From contig CAXSEF010000008.1 in the NCBI GenBank assembly GCA_964236535.1, positions 10,592-74,591 on the forward strand: a DNA stretch of 64,000 nucleotides. Reading direction: 5' to 3'. This document shows positions 16,025-24,219 of the stretch, one piece after another; position 1 is the first letter of the stretch, and each line of letters opens with the position of its first letter. Made by a program: the position numbers and the translations under genes. The DNA comes from CAXSEF01 sp964236535 (GTDB lineage: Bacteria; Pseudomonadota; Alphaproteobacteria; Acetobacterales; Acetobacteraceae). Below the pieces are notes generated by a model. It did not search any database, had not been told where the DNA came from, and saw nothing but the letters and a program-made list of their open reading frames with translations.

Positions 16025-17080
16025 CTACGCCGCCACTGCCTCTGCCTTGCGCATGAGGCGCAGGAAGTTCCCGCCCCACAGCTTGGCGACGGCGTCGGCG
16101 TCGTGGCCGCGTCGCACCAGCTCCGCGGTGAGATTGCCGGACTGCGACGCGTCGCGGTAGCCGGGCATGCCGCCGCCGCCGTCGAAGTCCGAGCCGATGC
16201 CCACGTGGTCAATCCCGATGCGGGCGACGGCGTAGTCGACGTGGTCGGCGAAGTCCGCGACTGAGACCTGGTCGGGGCGGGCCTTCCATCTCAGGAAGGA
16301 CGGCACTGCGGTGACCTGGACCAGGCCGCCGGCATCGCGCAGCAGGTCGAGCTGGCTGTCATCAAGGTTGCGCGGCACGTCGCATAGTGCGCGCATGCAG
16401 GAGTGGGTGGCGACGACGGGTGTGCGCGAAAGCGCTGCGGCCTGGCGCATGGTGTCGGGCGAGACGTGGGAAACGTCGACCAGCAGGCCCACGCGGTTCA
16501 TCTCGGCGATGGCCTCACGGCCGAGGCCGGAAAGGCCGCCGTGCAGGGTCGGACCGTCGGCAAGGTCGGCGCGCGGGTTGGAGCTGTCGCACAGCGCGTT
16601 GTGGCCGTTGTGGCTGAGCGTCATGTAGATCGCGCCGAGCCGCCGGAACCGCGCGAGCAGCGAGAGGTCCTCGCCAATGGCAGCGCCGTTCTCGACCGCG
16701 GGGATGATGGCGAGGGCACCCTGGGCGACGGCGGCCTCGATCTCGGCGGCGGTGGAGCAGGTCCGGGCGGCGATCCCGTCGCGGGTGGTGCCCATGGCGA
16801 TGATGGCGTCGAGCATGGCGAGCGCGCGGTCCGAAGCCTCGGCGTGACCCTGCGGCGTCAGCGGGCCCTGTGGCACATAGGCCGCGAAGCAGGCAGCGCG
16901 CAGGCCGCCACGCAGCATCTTGGGCAGATCGACGCGTCGGGTGCTGTCGGTGAACGGGTCCGGGCCGTTGGGCCAGGGAATGTCGATGTGGCTGTCCAGC
17001 GTGAGCGTCGCGGCGTGGATCTCGCGCGCGTCTGGGACGACGGGATGGAGCACGGGCGGCGCAGCGGCGAGGTCTTGCAT
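16025..17080 (-). CDS. Membrane-dipeptidase family (M19) dipeptidase
   Basis: M19 peptidases are binuclear zinc enzymes that cleave dipeptides, including D-residue and dehydropeptide substrates. The 351-residue protein has the metal ligands of the family: His and Asp in LDSHIDIPW, Glu in AVENGAAIGED, His in LVDVSHVSPD and in VVATHSCMRALC, and Asp in GIGSDFDGGGG. There is no signal peptide or lipobox, so it is probably cytoplasmic. The ATG at 17080 (MQDLAAAPPV) is preferred, though an in-frame start at 17107 exists. Upstream is the tRNA-Arg on the other strand. Confidence 0.92.
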   Translation of the reverse strand: MQDLAAAPPVLHPVVPDAREIHAATLTLDSHIDIPWPNGPDPFTDSTRRVDLPKMLRGGLRAACFAAYVPQGPLTPQGHAEASDRALAMLDAIIAMGTTRDGIAARTCSTAAEIEAAVAQGALAIIPAVENGAAIGEDLSLLARFRRLGAIYMTLSHNGHNALCDSSNPRADLADGPTLHGGLSGLGREAIAEMNRVGLLVDVSHVSPDTMRQAAALSRTPVVATHSCMRALCDVPRNLDDSQLDLLRDAGGLVQVTAVPSFLRWKARPDQVSVADFADHVDYAVARIGIDHVGIGSDFDGGGGMPGYRDASQSGNLTAELVRRGHDADAVAKLWGGNFLRLMRKAEAVAA

Positions 17081-17225
17081 GAGTGATGAATCGGCCCGAC
17101 GCCGCATGGTTGCAAGATGCAGGCGTCGAGTGGCTGGACGGCGGGGTGGTCGACGGCGTGCTGCTGACGCGCATCGAGGGAGTTGCTGCTGACGTAGGGT
17201 GCGGCAGTTGCTATGCAGGCGGCGT

Positions 17226-17302
17226 GTCTCCGTAGCTCAGCCGGATAGAGCGCAGGATTCCTAATCCTGAGGCCATGGGTTCGAATCCCGTCGGGGACGC
17301 CA
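17226..17302 (+). tRNA. tRNA-Arg (CCT)
   Basis: The 77-nt gene folds as a cloverleaf with acceptor gtctccg/cggggac, D-arm gctcagccggatagagc, anticodon stem caggatt..aatcctg with loop ttCCTaa, and T-arm gggttcgaatccc. The 3' CCA is encoded. No integrase gene or direct repeat of the 3' end was seen nearby, so I see no sign that it serves as an attachment site. Confidence 0.96.
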
Positions 17303-17476
17303 GCTTGCTTTGAATCTCCTGCACGCGTCTCCGCGGCTGCGGACTCTCCCGAGACTCAAACGTGATCCCGACCTAGCATGGTAGAGCCACGCTGGGCTCG
17401 ACAGAACGAATAGCATCCGCTGTGTCGGCACGTCGGGTATGACAGCCTTCGAAACACGGTGAGACCGGGGTAGAAC

Positions 17477-19762
17477 ATGAGCGACACGTTGCAGTGGGCG
17501 CAGCCTGTCGACGGCACGTTCGAGCAGGAGGGCGCCTGGCGGTCTGGCGGCGTGTCGACCACGGACACGCCGACAGCCACCACGGCGGTGGGTTTCGCCC
17601 TCGGTGGCGCTGCGTCCTACACCGTCAGCGGCAACGGCACGGCGGCCTCGATCGCCTCCGAAGACACCCTCACCCTGAACGGTACAGTCAGCGTGGCGGG
17701 AACAGTGTCGGTCACTGCGGGCACGCTGGTCGAAGGCGGCGTCCTGACCGATGCCGATGCCTCGATCGGGTCAGGCAGCATGGCAGTACAACCCGTTCGC
17801 CTCTCTGATGTCAGCGTCACCCCGGCAACGAGCTGGACGAGCAGCGGCACTCTGCACGTCGGGGCCGGCGGTGCGGGCACCCTGACCATCGGAGGCAGCA
17901 GCGCCGGGCTCGCGGGGTCTGCGGGGGCCCCGTCCGTCGTCTCGGCCGCGGTTGGCCTGGTCGATGGCGGCAGCGTGGTCGGCATCAGCGGCACTCCTCC
18001 GGACGAGACCGGATTCTCCGACGGTACCCTGGTCTGCACGGACAGCCTGCAGATCGGCGGCAGCAGTTCAGGCACCGTCCAGGTGTCGGAGGATGCGCAG
18101 GGCCTGTCGGTTGGCGGCGGAGGCATCACCGTCGCCACCGGTGGCGTGCTCGACCTCAACGATGCGGGCACCCTCGCCCCGGCGATCACCCTCTCGGACG
18201 GGTTGCTGCGCCTGGAGGGCAACTACGGTGTCCTCGCCGCCGTCGAGCGGGCGATCGCCGCCGGGCCGCTCACCCTGGCGGCCGGCACGATCGACACTCT
18301 TGATGGCTCGGGGAGCAAGGCCCCGAACGCGATCGACACTTCCGTGTCCGCAAACGGCTTCACCCACGCGGTGTCGGGCCTGGTTTCCGGGACCGGGACC
18401 TTGATGATCGACGAGATGGCCCTGCTCGGCACGGCCAACACCTACTCCGGCGGCACCGTGATCGAGGGCGGCACCGTCTACCTCGCCTCGACCGGCTCGG
18501 CCGGGACCGGATCGCTCGGCTTCGCGGCCACGGCGTCGGGAACCCTGGCGTTCGGCAGTGGCGCGGGCCGCGAAGCCGTCGCGATCGGCTCCGCCAGCGC
18601 TTCCGTGCTCGCCGGCGGCGCGGGCCTGCTCCTGGACCTCACCACCGGCCGGCTCACCCTGGCCGGCGGCACGGCGTCCAGCACCGTCCAGGGCGCGGCG
18701 GGCAGCGTCACGGTGTCGGGGGGCGCTGGAGGTGGCCAGTTCTTCGGCGGTTCCGCTGGCGCCAACCAGCTTTCGGGCGGCACCGGCGCGGCGACCCTGA
18801 TTGGCGGCGGCAACGGCGACGTTCTCACCGCCGGATCCACGGGCGGGGACCTGCTGGTCGCAGCCTCCGGCGCGGAGACGCTGTCCGGCACGGTCGCCAG
18901 CGGGGCCGACGCGCTGTTCGGCGGCAGTGGCCCCGACCTCATCGAGACCGGAACCGCAACCGACACCGTTACGGCGGGCAGCGGTTCCGTTACCGTCCAG
19001 GCAGGCGGGGCGGCGCTCCTGTTCGGCTCGGCCGGCGCGCTGACCTTCTATGGCAGCTCGGCGGCAGCCACGGTGGTCGGCGGCAGCGGCGGCAACACCC
19101 TCTATGGCGCCGCCGGACGCCTCGACTTCTATGCCGGGCCAGGTGGCGGCGCAGCGTTCGGCGGCGCGGCAGGCTTCAACGTGCTGTATACCGGCGCGGC
19201 CGCCACCACCCTGGCCGGCGGCGGCAGCGGCGATGTCCTGGTCTCCACCGGGGCAGGCGGCAACCTGCTGCTCGCCGGCCCGGGCAACCAGACCCTGACC
19301 GGGGCCGGCAGCTCCGGTGACGACGCGTATTTCGGCAACGCCGGCAACGTGCTGATCGCGGCCGGAACCGGCAGCGACACCGTGGTCGCAGGTTCCGGCG
19401 CGCAGACGATCAGCGCCGGTGTCACGGGCAGCACGGCGATCTTCGCCGGTTCGGGACAGGACACGGTCGTGCTGGGCGGCGGCCCGGACTTCCTGCTGTG
19501 CGGACAGGGCAACCTGGCCGCCTATGGCGGCAGCGGCGCGGACCTGTACGGCTTCGCCAACGGCGCGCGCGGCACCGCGGTGATCAACGGCTTCAGGACC
19601 GGCATCGACCAGCTGCAGCTGCTTGGTTACGCCTCTGGCACGGCAGCTACCGCGGTCGCGGGGCAGATCGATGCGGGCGGGAATACCACGCTCGTGCTGA
19701 CGGACAACACCCGGATCACCCTGCTGGGCGTCGCCAGCGTCGAAAGCGCGTCGTTCGTGTGA
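17477..19762 (+). CDS. Large beta-strand repeat protein, probably secreted
   Basis: The 761-residue protein is made of Gly/Ala/Ser/Thr-rich short repeats. The first 330 residues resemble autotransporter-associated beta-helix repeats (for example the NTYSGGTVIEGGTVYLAS unit). Residues about 330-690 consist of imperfect blocks such as GGSGGNTLYGAAG and GSGSDTVVAGSG, reminiscent of RTX nonapeptides. The end (LYGFANGARGTAVINGF, then a DNTRITLLGV strand) looks like an RTX C-terminal domain, which in this class carries the type I secretion signal. There is no Sec signal peptide. It is likely exported to the cell surface or medium, but no type I exporter gene is in the window. A related partial protein lies at 62789-64000. 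Confidence 0.8.
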   Translation: MSDTLQWAQPVDGTFEQEGAWRSGGVSTTDTPTATTAVGFALGGAASYTVSGNGTAASIASEDTLTLNGTVSVAGTVSVTAGTLVEGGVLTDADASIGSGSMAVQPVRLSDVSVTPATSWTSSGTLHVGAGGAGTLTIGGSSAGLAGSAGAPSVVSAAVGLVDGGSVVGISGTPPDETGFSDGTLVCTDSLQIGGSSSGTVQVSEDAQGLSVGGGGITVATGGVLDLNDAGTLAPAITLSDGLLRLEGNYGVLAAVERAIAAGPLTLAAGTIDTLDGSGSKAPNAIDTSVSANGFTHAVSGLVSGTGTLMIDEMALLGTANTYSGGTVIEGGTVYLASTGSAGTGSLGFAATASGTLAFGSGAGREAVAIGSASASVLAGGAGLLLDLTTGRLTLAGGTASSTVQGAAGSVTVSGGAGGGQFFGGSAGANQLSGGTGAATLIGGGNGDVLTAGSTGGDLLVAASGAETLSGTVASGADALFGGSGPDLIETGTATDTVTAGSGSVTVQAGGAALLFGSAGALTFYGSSAAATVVGGSGGNTLYGAAGRLDFYAGPGGGAAFGGAAGFNVLYTGAAATTLAGGGSGDVLVSTGAGGNLLLAGPGNQTLTGAGSSGDDAYFGNAGNVLIAAGTGSDTVVAGSGAQTISAGVTGSTAIFAGSGQDTVVLGGGPDFLLCGQGNLAAYGGSGADLYGFANGARGTAVINGFRTGIDQLQLLGYASGTAATAVAGQIDAGGNTTLVLTDNTRITLLGVASVESASFV

Positions 19763-19773
19763 ACTCTGTCGCG

Positions 19774-19992
19774 GGCAAGCAAGGCCAGAGGCTCTGCCTC
19801 TGGACTTCGCCAAAGGCCTAGCCTGTGGAATTCCTATGCTTAAGCCAGGGGTTTCCAAAGGCCTCAGGTCATTGGCGGGTCTGGGGTAGCCCGCGCAAGG
19901 TTCCGCTGGCCTGCCTGGGCCAGTGGAATGCGGGCGGAGGGGTAGCCCGGCCTTGCTGCACTTGTGGGTCGACGCCTGGGGCAGCTGGTATG
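19774..19992 (+). repeat. Intergenic hairpin repeat, long form
   Basis: This long-form copy fills most of the 320-bp gap between the convergent repeat-protein gene and the glycosidase gene. It starts with gcaagcaaggccagaggctc, keeps the ccagaggc/gcctctgg hairpin, and has decayed second and third hairpins. The long-form module contains ctggcc/ggccag at about 19907-19924. It ends in 'gtcgacgcctggggcagctgg'-like text (shared 3' end). The 90 bp after it hold nothing I recognise. Confidence 0.8.
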
Positions 19993-20082
19993 AGGCGGCT
20001 TCCAGGTATGACGCAGGGTGACCAAGACCGGCGGGCCGGCTGATGGCAGCGTCTCGAAAGCAGGCGCGCGACGCTGGTCCGA

Positions 20083-21192
20083 TCACCGCGTCCCGAGATC
20101 GGCGGAGTCGAACGCCCCGGTCGCCGGCTCGGCCTGGGCATGGTCCGAGCCGGGCACGGCCAGCCCCGCTCCCGCCCTGCCGTCACCCAGGCTTCGCGCC
20201 GCAAGGTGATCGCCAGCGTCACGCACTGCCGGGCCCGCGCGAGCCGCCAGGTCTCGCATCGAACCGCCCCCGGCATCCGTAGGGAGCGACACCGGTTCGG
20301 ACCGGCCGGAAGCGTAGCGACGGATCATGCTGGCGCAGAACTCGGCGAATTCTTCAGGGTGCATCGGTGGAGCGGTGTGGTGCGGCGTGATCCCGCGATG
20401 CTCTGGCGTGAAGCAGAACGTCACGGTCACCTTGAACTCGTCAAGCGCCCGCATCTGCCGGTCGAACCAGGCCTCGCAATCCGGGCGGAACCAGTCGGCC
20501 CATGACAGGCCGGTGCGCAAGGTTGTCACGCCCATGTCGCGCATGACCCGTACCGCACTATCGAGCCGATGATCCTGGTAGTGGAACCACTGGCAGAGCC
20601 CGAAATCCGGCGTGAACTCGGGAAACAGTCGCGCGGCCCGCTTCGGCGTGCCGTGCTCGTCCAGAAGTCCCATGTGGAAATGCCGGTAATACGAGGACCC
20701 CTCGGCCTCGCGGTGGCGCGTGGTCGCCGGCCACGCCGCCGGCAGGTCGTACAGGCTGTACCAATGGATGCGCGGCGCCCGCCCGGCGAGCAGCTGATGC
20801 GTTCGGCGCAGGCCCCATTCCTGGACCTCCTCGGCGCCGAACGTCGATATGCCGACCTCGGAGACCCAGACCGGGAGATCGGTCATCGCGGAAATGGCGT
20901 CAAGCTTTGCAGGCCAGGCGTCGATGGGCCAATGATTCCAGTCGAGCGGAAAGCCATGCACAGCGACGGCGTCGAGCGCATCGAGCCCACCCTGGGCTGC
21001 TAGTGATGCAAGGAAACCCGGATCGATCGGCGACATGCCCCCGAGCACACGGGTGAGCCCCGGTGCCTCGGCGGCAATCGCCTCGCCGGCCAGCCGCGTC
21101 ATGGTGGCGAACCGCGCCCAGTCTGGATCGGCCTCCAGGTCCCAATGGGACTTGTTGTTCGGCTCGTTCCAGATCATGGCTGCTTCGATCAT
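20083..21192 (-). CDS. Clan GH-A glycosidase with permuted barrel order (beta-xylosidase-like)
   Basis: The 369-residue product begins at residue 6 with MIWNEPNNKSHW, the NEP motif that holds the acid/base Glu (Glu10) on strand 4 of clan GH-A TIM barrels such as GH39 beta-xylosidases. The nucleophile candidate is Glu112 in VWVSEVG, and WYSLYDLPAAW fits strand 8. The parts that normally come first then follow: DSAVRVMRDMGVTTLRTGLS (strands 1-2), FKVTVTFCFTPEHRG (strand 3) and EEFAEFCASMIRRYA, the helix that leads into NEP. The barrel therefore looks circularly permuted. The last 75 residues are low-complexity and may be a non-homologous tail. The ATG at 21192 has a cggag ribosome site, and text before it is not protein-like. 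It is the last gene of a four-gene carbohydrate operon. Substrate is unknown. Confidence 0.8.
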   Translation of the reverse strand: MIEAAMIWNEPNNKSHWDLEADPDWARFATMTRLAGEAIAAEAPGLTRVLGGMSPIDPGFLASLAAQGGLDALDAVAVHGFPLDWNHWPIDAWPAKLDAISAMTDLPVWVSEVGISTFGAEEVQEWGLRRTHQLLAGRAPRIHWYSLYDLPAAWPATTRHREAEGSSYYRHFHMGLLDEHGTPKRAARLFPEFTPDFGLCQWFHYQDHRLDSAVRVMRDMGVTTLRTGLSWADWFRPDCEAWFDRQMRALDEFKVTVTFCFTPEHRGITPHHTAPPMHPEEFAEFCASMIRRYASGRSEPVSLPTDAGGGSMRDLAARAGPAVRDAGDHLAARSLGDGRAGAGLAVPGSDHAQAEPATGAFDSADLGTR

Positions 21193-21353
21193 GCCGCGGC
21201 TCCGGCTGCGATGACGGGATGCTGATCGCTCGGGACCCGGAGGTCCCCAATTTCCGCGTCTTGGTCGGGCCCGCGTTCGGGGATGGTGGCTGTCGTCACG
21301 AAGTCTGCCTCGAACCAAGGTGCCGGAGTGGGGTCTGCTGCGGGCGGCGCGGT

Positions 21354-22178
21354 TCAATCAGGACCCGGCCCCCGCGCCGGATACACTGCTTCGTCTTCCG
21401 GCTTGCTGGTCCGTCGGCAAAGGAAGATCTCAGCCTCCGGGTTTGCGGTGATCTCGAACCCGGCCGAGCGCAGCATCGCCGAGGAGGCGGCGCGATTCGG
21501 CACCCACCAGTTGGTCGGGTCGTGGGCGTAGCTGTTCTCGATAAAGTGCAGCCTGGGAAATCCGGGATCGTCGAACGGTGCCGGCGCGAAGAAGTCGTAG
21601 TCCGATGCAACGGCCGCGATCTCGTCGCTTCCCCTCTGCAGGGTCTGGAACACCAGCAAGTCCGCGCAGGCGTGCCGATGGATCAGGTCAAGAGCCAGAA
21701 GCGGGTGGCGCAGATGGTACAGCACGCCAAGGAACAGCACGACATCGAAGCGCTCGCCCAGAGCCGCAACGTCGTAGACCGAGAGCTGCCGGAACTCGAT
21801 GTCGAGGTCCTCGACCTCGGCGGCGAAGCGGGCCTGAGCCAGATAGTGCGGGTCGTGATCGATCGCGACGACACGGTCGGCCCCGCGACGCTTCATCTCC
21901 AGGCTGTAGAAGCCGCCGTTGCAGCCGATGTCGAGCACGGTGCGCCCGCCCAGGTCGGCCGGCACGTGGTCGCGGAACGAGGCCCATTTGACTGCCGGGA
22001 AGTCGAACAGGAAGTGGTCTGGTGCGGTACGCACGCCGCGCAAGTCCAGGTTGTGGAACCACGGGCCAAGCTGCGCGGCGCGTCCGCGGATACGCTCCGG
22101 CGTCCAGATCGCCTCGCCTGTCGGGCCTGCGCCCGCACCCGGGACCGGCGCCACGGAACCCCGCCTGCCGTCACTCAT
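21354..22178 (-). CDS. SAM-dependent methyltransferase (TIGR04290-like)
   Basis: This 274-residue class I methyltransferase has motif I in VLDIGCNGGFYSLEMKRRG near residues 82-100, the acidic loop VVAIDHDPHYLAQA, and motif IV in FDVVLFLGVLYHLRHPL. The C-terminal text (YDFFAPAPFDDPGFPRLHFI; DPTNWWVPN) is like a family often found beside CgeB-type glycosyltransferases and which I recall as TIGR04290. The acceptor is probably a sugar or glycolipid, by context only. Its ATG overlaps the end of the nucleotidyltransferase gene by 8 nt. The glycosidase gene follows after 160 bp. Confidence 0.85.
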   Translation of the reverse strand: MSDGRRGSVAPVPGAGAGPTGEAIWTPERIRGRAAQLGPWFHNLDLRGVRTAPDHFLFDFPAVKWASFRDHVPADLGGRTVLDIGCNGGFYSLEMKRRGADRVVAIDHDPHYLAQARFAAEVEDLDIEFRQLSVYDVAALGERFDVVLFLGVLYHLRHPLLALDLIHRHACADLLVFQTLQRGSDEIAAVASDYDFFAPAPFDDPGFPRLHFIENSYAHDPTNWWVPNRAASSAMLRSAGFEITANPEAEIFLCRRTSKPEDEAVYPARGPGPD

Positions 22179-22896
22179 GGGACAGCAGCTTCATCGCTTC
22201 TCGATACCCGTTCAGTGTCCCGACATCGACGTAGCTCGCCCCGGCACAGACGGCAGTGGCAACACCGCCCTCGGCAAGCCAGGCATTGACCAGGGTGCCG
22301 AGATACTGGTCACGCCGGTCGCGCCGCAGCCAGACTTGATGCAGCGCGTGCAGCACATGGCCGGGCATCCGCATCGCGCCCCAGACCTGGTTGGTCGAGG
22401 GGCGAGCGTGCTTGACCTCGATCACCTGAACCCGGCCGTCGCAGTCGGTGACGACGGCATCGAACAGCTCCGGCCGCACGACCGGGAACAGCAGGAAGGC
22501 GAGCGTGTGTGGGGGGAGTGCGCACAGCGCGTCGATCGGGAACCAGATCGTGTCGGGCAGGCCGATCACCACGGCGTCCTCGGCGGCGATGAAAGGCACC
22601 GCGCGAAAGATCGCGTCGCATAGGCCCGCAGCCTGGTTCTGGATGACGTAGGCGATCGGGACGTCACCGACCACGCCGCCATAGTACTGCAGGATGTCGG
22701 ATTTCCAAGGCGAGATCACGAAGCACAGCCGGGTCACGCCAGCAATCAGCATCCGCTCGACCAGGTGCTCGGACACCGCGCGCGGACGCTCGATTCCAGA
22801 CTCGTCGATGCGGCTGCCGACCGGGAGCAGTTCCTTGGAAAACGCCAGCGGCTGCATGCGGGTGCCGGTCCCCGCGGCCGGGATGATGCCCCACAT
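22171..22896 (-). CDS. Sugar-phosphate nucleotidyltransferase
   Basis: The product (241 residues) should activate a sugar 1-phosphate as an NDP-sugar. It begins with the nucleotide-binding signature WGIIPAAGTGTRMQPL and carries the FSKELLPVG motif, the VVIGLPDTIW motif where relatives have a metal-binding DxxW/DxD, and VIEVKHARPSTNQVWGAMRM in the sugar-binding half. It resembles RfbA/GalU-type enzymes but is shorter and not clearly either. It starts 2 nt after the glycosyltransferase stop codon and overlaps the methyltransferase gene, so the three genes are translated together. It presumably supplies the donor sugar of the cluster. Confidence 0.88.
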   Translation of the reverse strand: MWGIIPAAGTGTRMQPLAFSKELLPVGSRIDESGIERPRAVSEHLVERMLIAGVTRLCFVISPWKSDILQYYGGVVGDVPIAYVIQNQAAGLCDAIFRAVPFIAAEDAVVIGLPDTIWFPIDALCALPPHTLAFLLFPVVRPELFDAVVTDCDGRVQVIEVKHARPSTNQVWGAMRMPGHVLHALHQVWLRRDRRDQYLGTLVNAWLAEGGVATAVCAGASYVDVGTLNGYREAMKLLSHE

Positions 22897-22898
22897 GC

Positions 22899-24026
22899 TC
22901 AGCCAGGCGCCCCGCCCAGGTCCGGGTGCAACTGGCGGGCCGCTGCCATCGCGAACTCGGTCCCGGATGTCGAGAGGGCCTGCTCGAACGCGGAGATCAT
23001 CTGTTCGGCGCGCCGGGTGGCGCTGTGCTCATCCAGCGTCCGTTCCCGGGCGCTCGCCCCGATCCGCGCCAGGGTGGCGTCGTCCAGTTCCATGGCATCC
23101 AGGGCCTCCTGGGTCGTGCGCGCGAGCAGGATGTCATGACCCGGCGCAAAGAAGGTCTCCAGGCCCTCCCAGGCATCGCTCAGGACCGGGCAGCCGCAGG
23201 CTGTCGCCTCGAACAGGCGACCGGAAGGACACCATCCCATCGCAGCCATCGCGCGACGGGTGACGTTCAGTGTCAGGCGGGAGGATGCGTAGAACGCCGG
23301 GTGCAGCGGGGGTGCCACGTGGCGGAGGAAGAAGATGTTGTCCGACCAGGGGAAGTCGGGCGGATACTGCGCCCCGCCGATGACGAAGCGGCAGTCCGGT
23401 CGTGCCTGGGCGGGTTTGACGAACAGCGCCTCGAGCGTGCTCTGGCGGTCGGCCGCATAGGTGCCGAGGTAGGACAGGTGGCAGCGCGGGGCCGGACCGG
23501 GCTGCGCCGGAAAATGCAGGTCCGGGTCCACCGATCCATACAGCGGCAGCACCCGCCTCGCGCCAAGACGCTCACGCAGAGCCTGCAGTGCCGGGCCTCC
23601 GGTGTAGCTCAGCACCAGGTCGTAATCGCCAAGGCCACCGGCGACGTAATCGACGGGTTCTCCTGCATCGATGCGCGACAGGGTGACCGGCGTGTCAAGA
23701 TCGTAGAAACAGCGCAGCGCCCGGCTGTCGCCCAGCGTCTGCCGGGCAGCGGCGGCGTCGGGACAGTACGAGGTGACCAGACCCACGTCAGCATCGGCCA
23801 AGGTCCGTCGCGCCAGCGCCGCATCCCAGTCGCGATACAATACCAGGGTCCCACCCGCAGGCAGCTCGGTGAGGTCGCGATTGGCCGCGTAGTACGGCGT
23901 GTCGCGCTCGAAGAAGGTGACCCGGTGCCCGCCGGCCGAGAGCGCCGACACCAGCGCCCGCCAGAGGGCCGCGTGACCGTTACCCCAGGATGAGCTGATG
24001 GCCAGCCCGAAGATTACGATCTTCAT
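22899..24026 (-). CDS. CgeB-like glycosyltransferase
   Basis: The 375-residue protein opens with a Rossmann strand (MKIVIFGLAISSSWGNGHA) and has a second Rossmann domain with HLSYLGTYAADRQSTLE and the C-terminal family signature around residues 265-310 (RRAMAAMGWCPSGRLFEAT, then ACGCPVLSDAWEGLETFF). This fits GT-B fold enzymes of the CgeB type, which transfer sugars in spore-coat or envelope polysaccharides; acceptor and donor are unknown. The ATG at 24026 gives the family start, and the extra 56 residues upstream in frame are not conserved-looking. It is the first gene of the four-gene operon and is divergent from copA across 190 bp that contain a perfect hairpin ccagag-cag-ctctgg (24061-24075). 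Confidence 0.87.
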   Translation of the reverse strand: MKIVIFGLAISSSWGNGHAALWRALVSALSAGGHRVTFFERDTPYYAANRDLTELPAGGTLVLYRDWDAALARRTLADADVGLVTSYCPDAAAARQTLGDSRALRCFYDLDTPVTLSRIDAGEPVDYVAGGLGDYDLVLSYTGGPALQALRERLGARRVLPLYGSVDPDLHFPAQPGPAPRCHLSYLGTYAADRQSTLEALFVKPAQARPDCRFVIGGAQYPPDFPWSDNIFFLRHVAPPLHPAFYASSRLTLNVTRRAMAAMGWCPSGRLFEATACGCPVLSDAWEGLETFFAPGHDILLARTTQEALDAMELDDATLARIGASARERTLDEHSATRRAEQMISAFEQALSTSGTEFAMAAARQLHPDLGGAPG

Positions 24027-24219
24027 GTGATCCGAGGTTGCCCAAGCCGAGGCGTCACGTCCAGAGCAGCTCTGGGGTCGCCCGCCCCATCGACACCGAT
24101 GCCGGAACGCGTCGCAGTCCGGACGACCCGCTGTGACGGGAGACCGCGGGGCACCATGTAGATTTTCGACCGGCACGCTGCAGAAACACGCCACCCAGCC
24201 GGTGTCACGAGGGCCGACG

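Noticed and set aside
17226..17302. tRNA-Arg as an attachment site for an integrated element
   Set aside because: No integrase gene and no direct repeat of the tRNA 3' end were seen in the following region.
17477..19762. CRISPR-like periodicity
   Set aside because: The repeats are in frame within a protein gene and vary in spacing; there are no identical repeats with unique spacers and no cas genes in the window.
18068..20086. Long minus-strand open frame (672 codons) opposite the beta-strand repeat gene
   Set aside because: It mirrors the Gly-rich coding strand, has no family-like motif and no ribosome site; such frames are expected opposite high-GC repeats.
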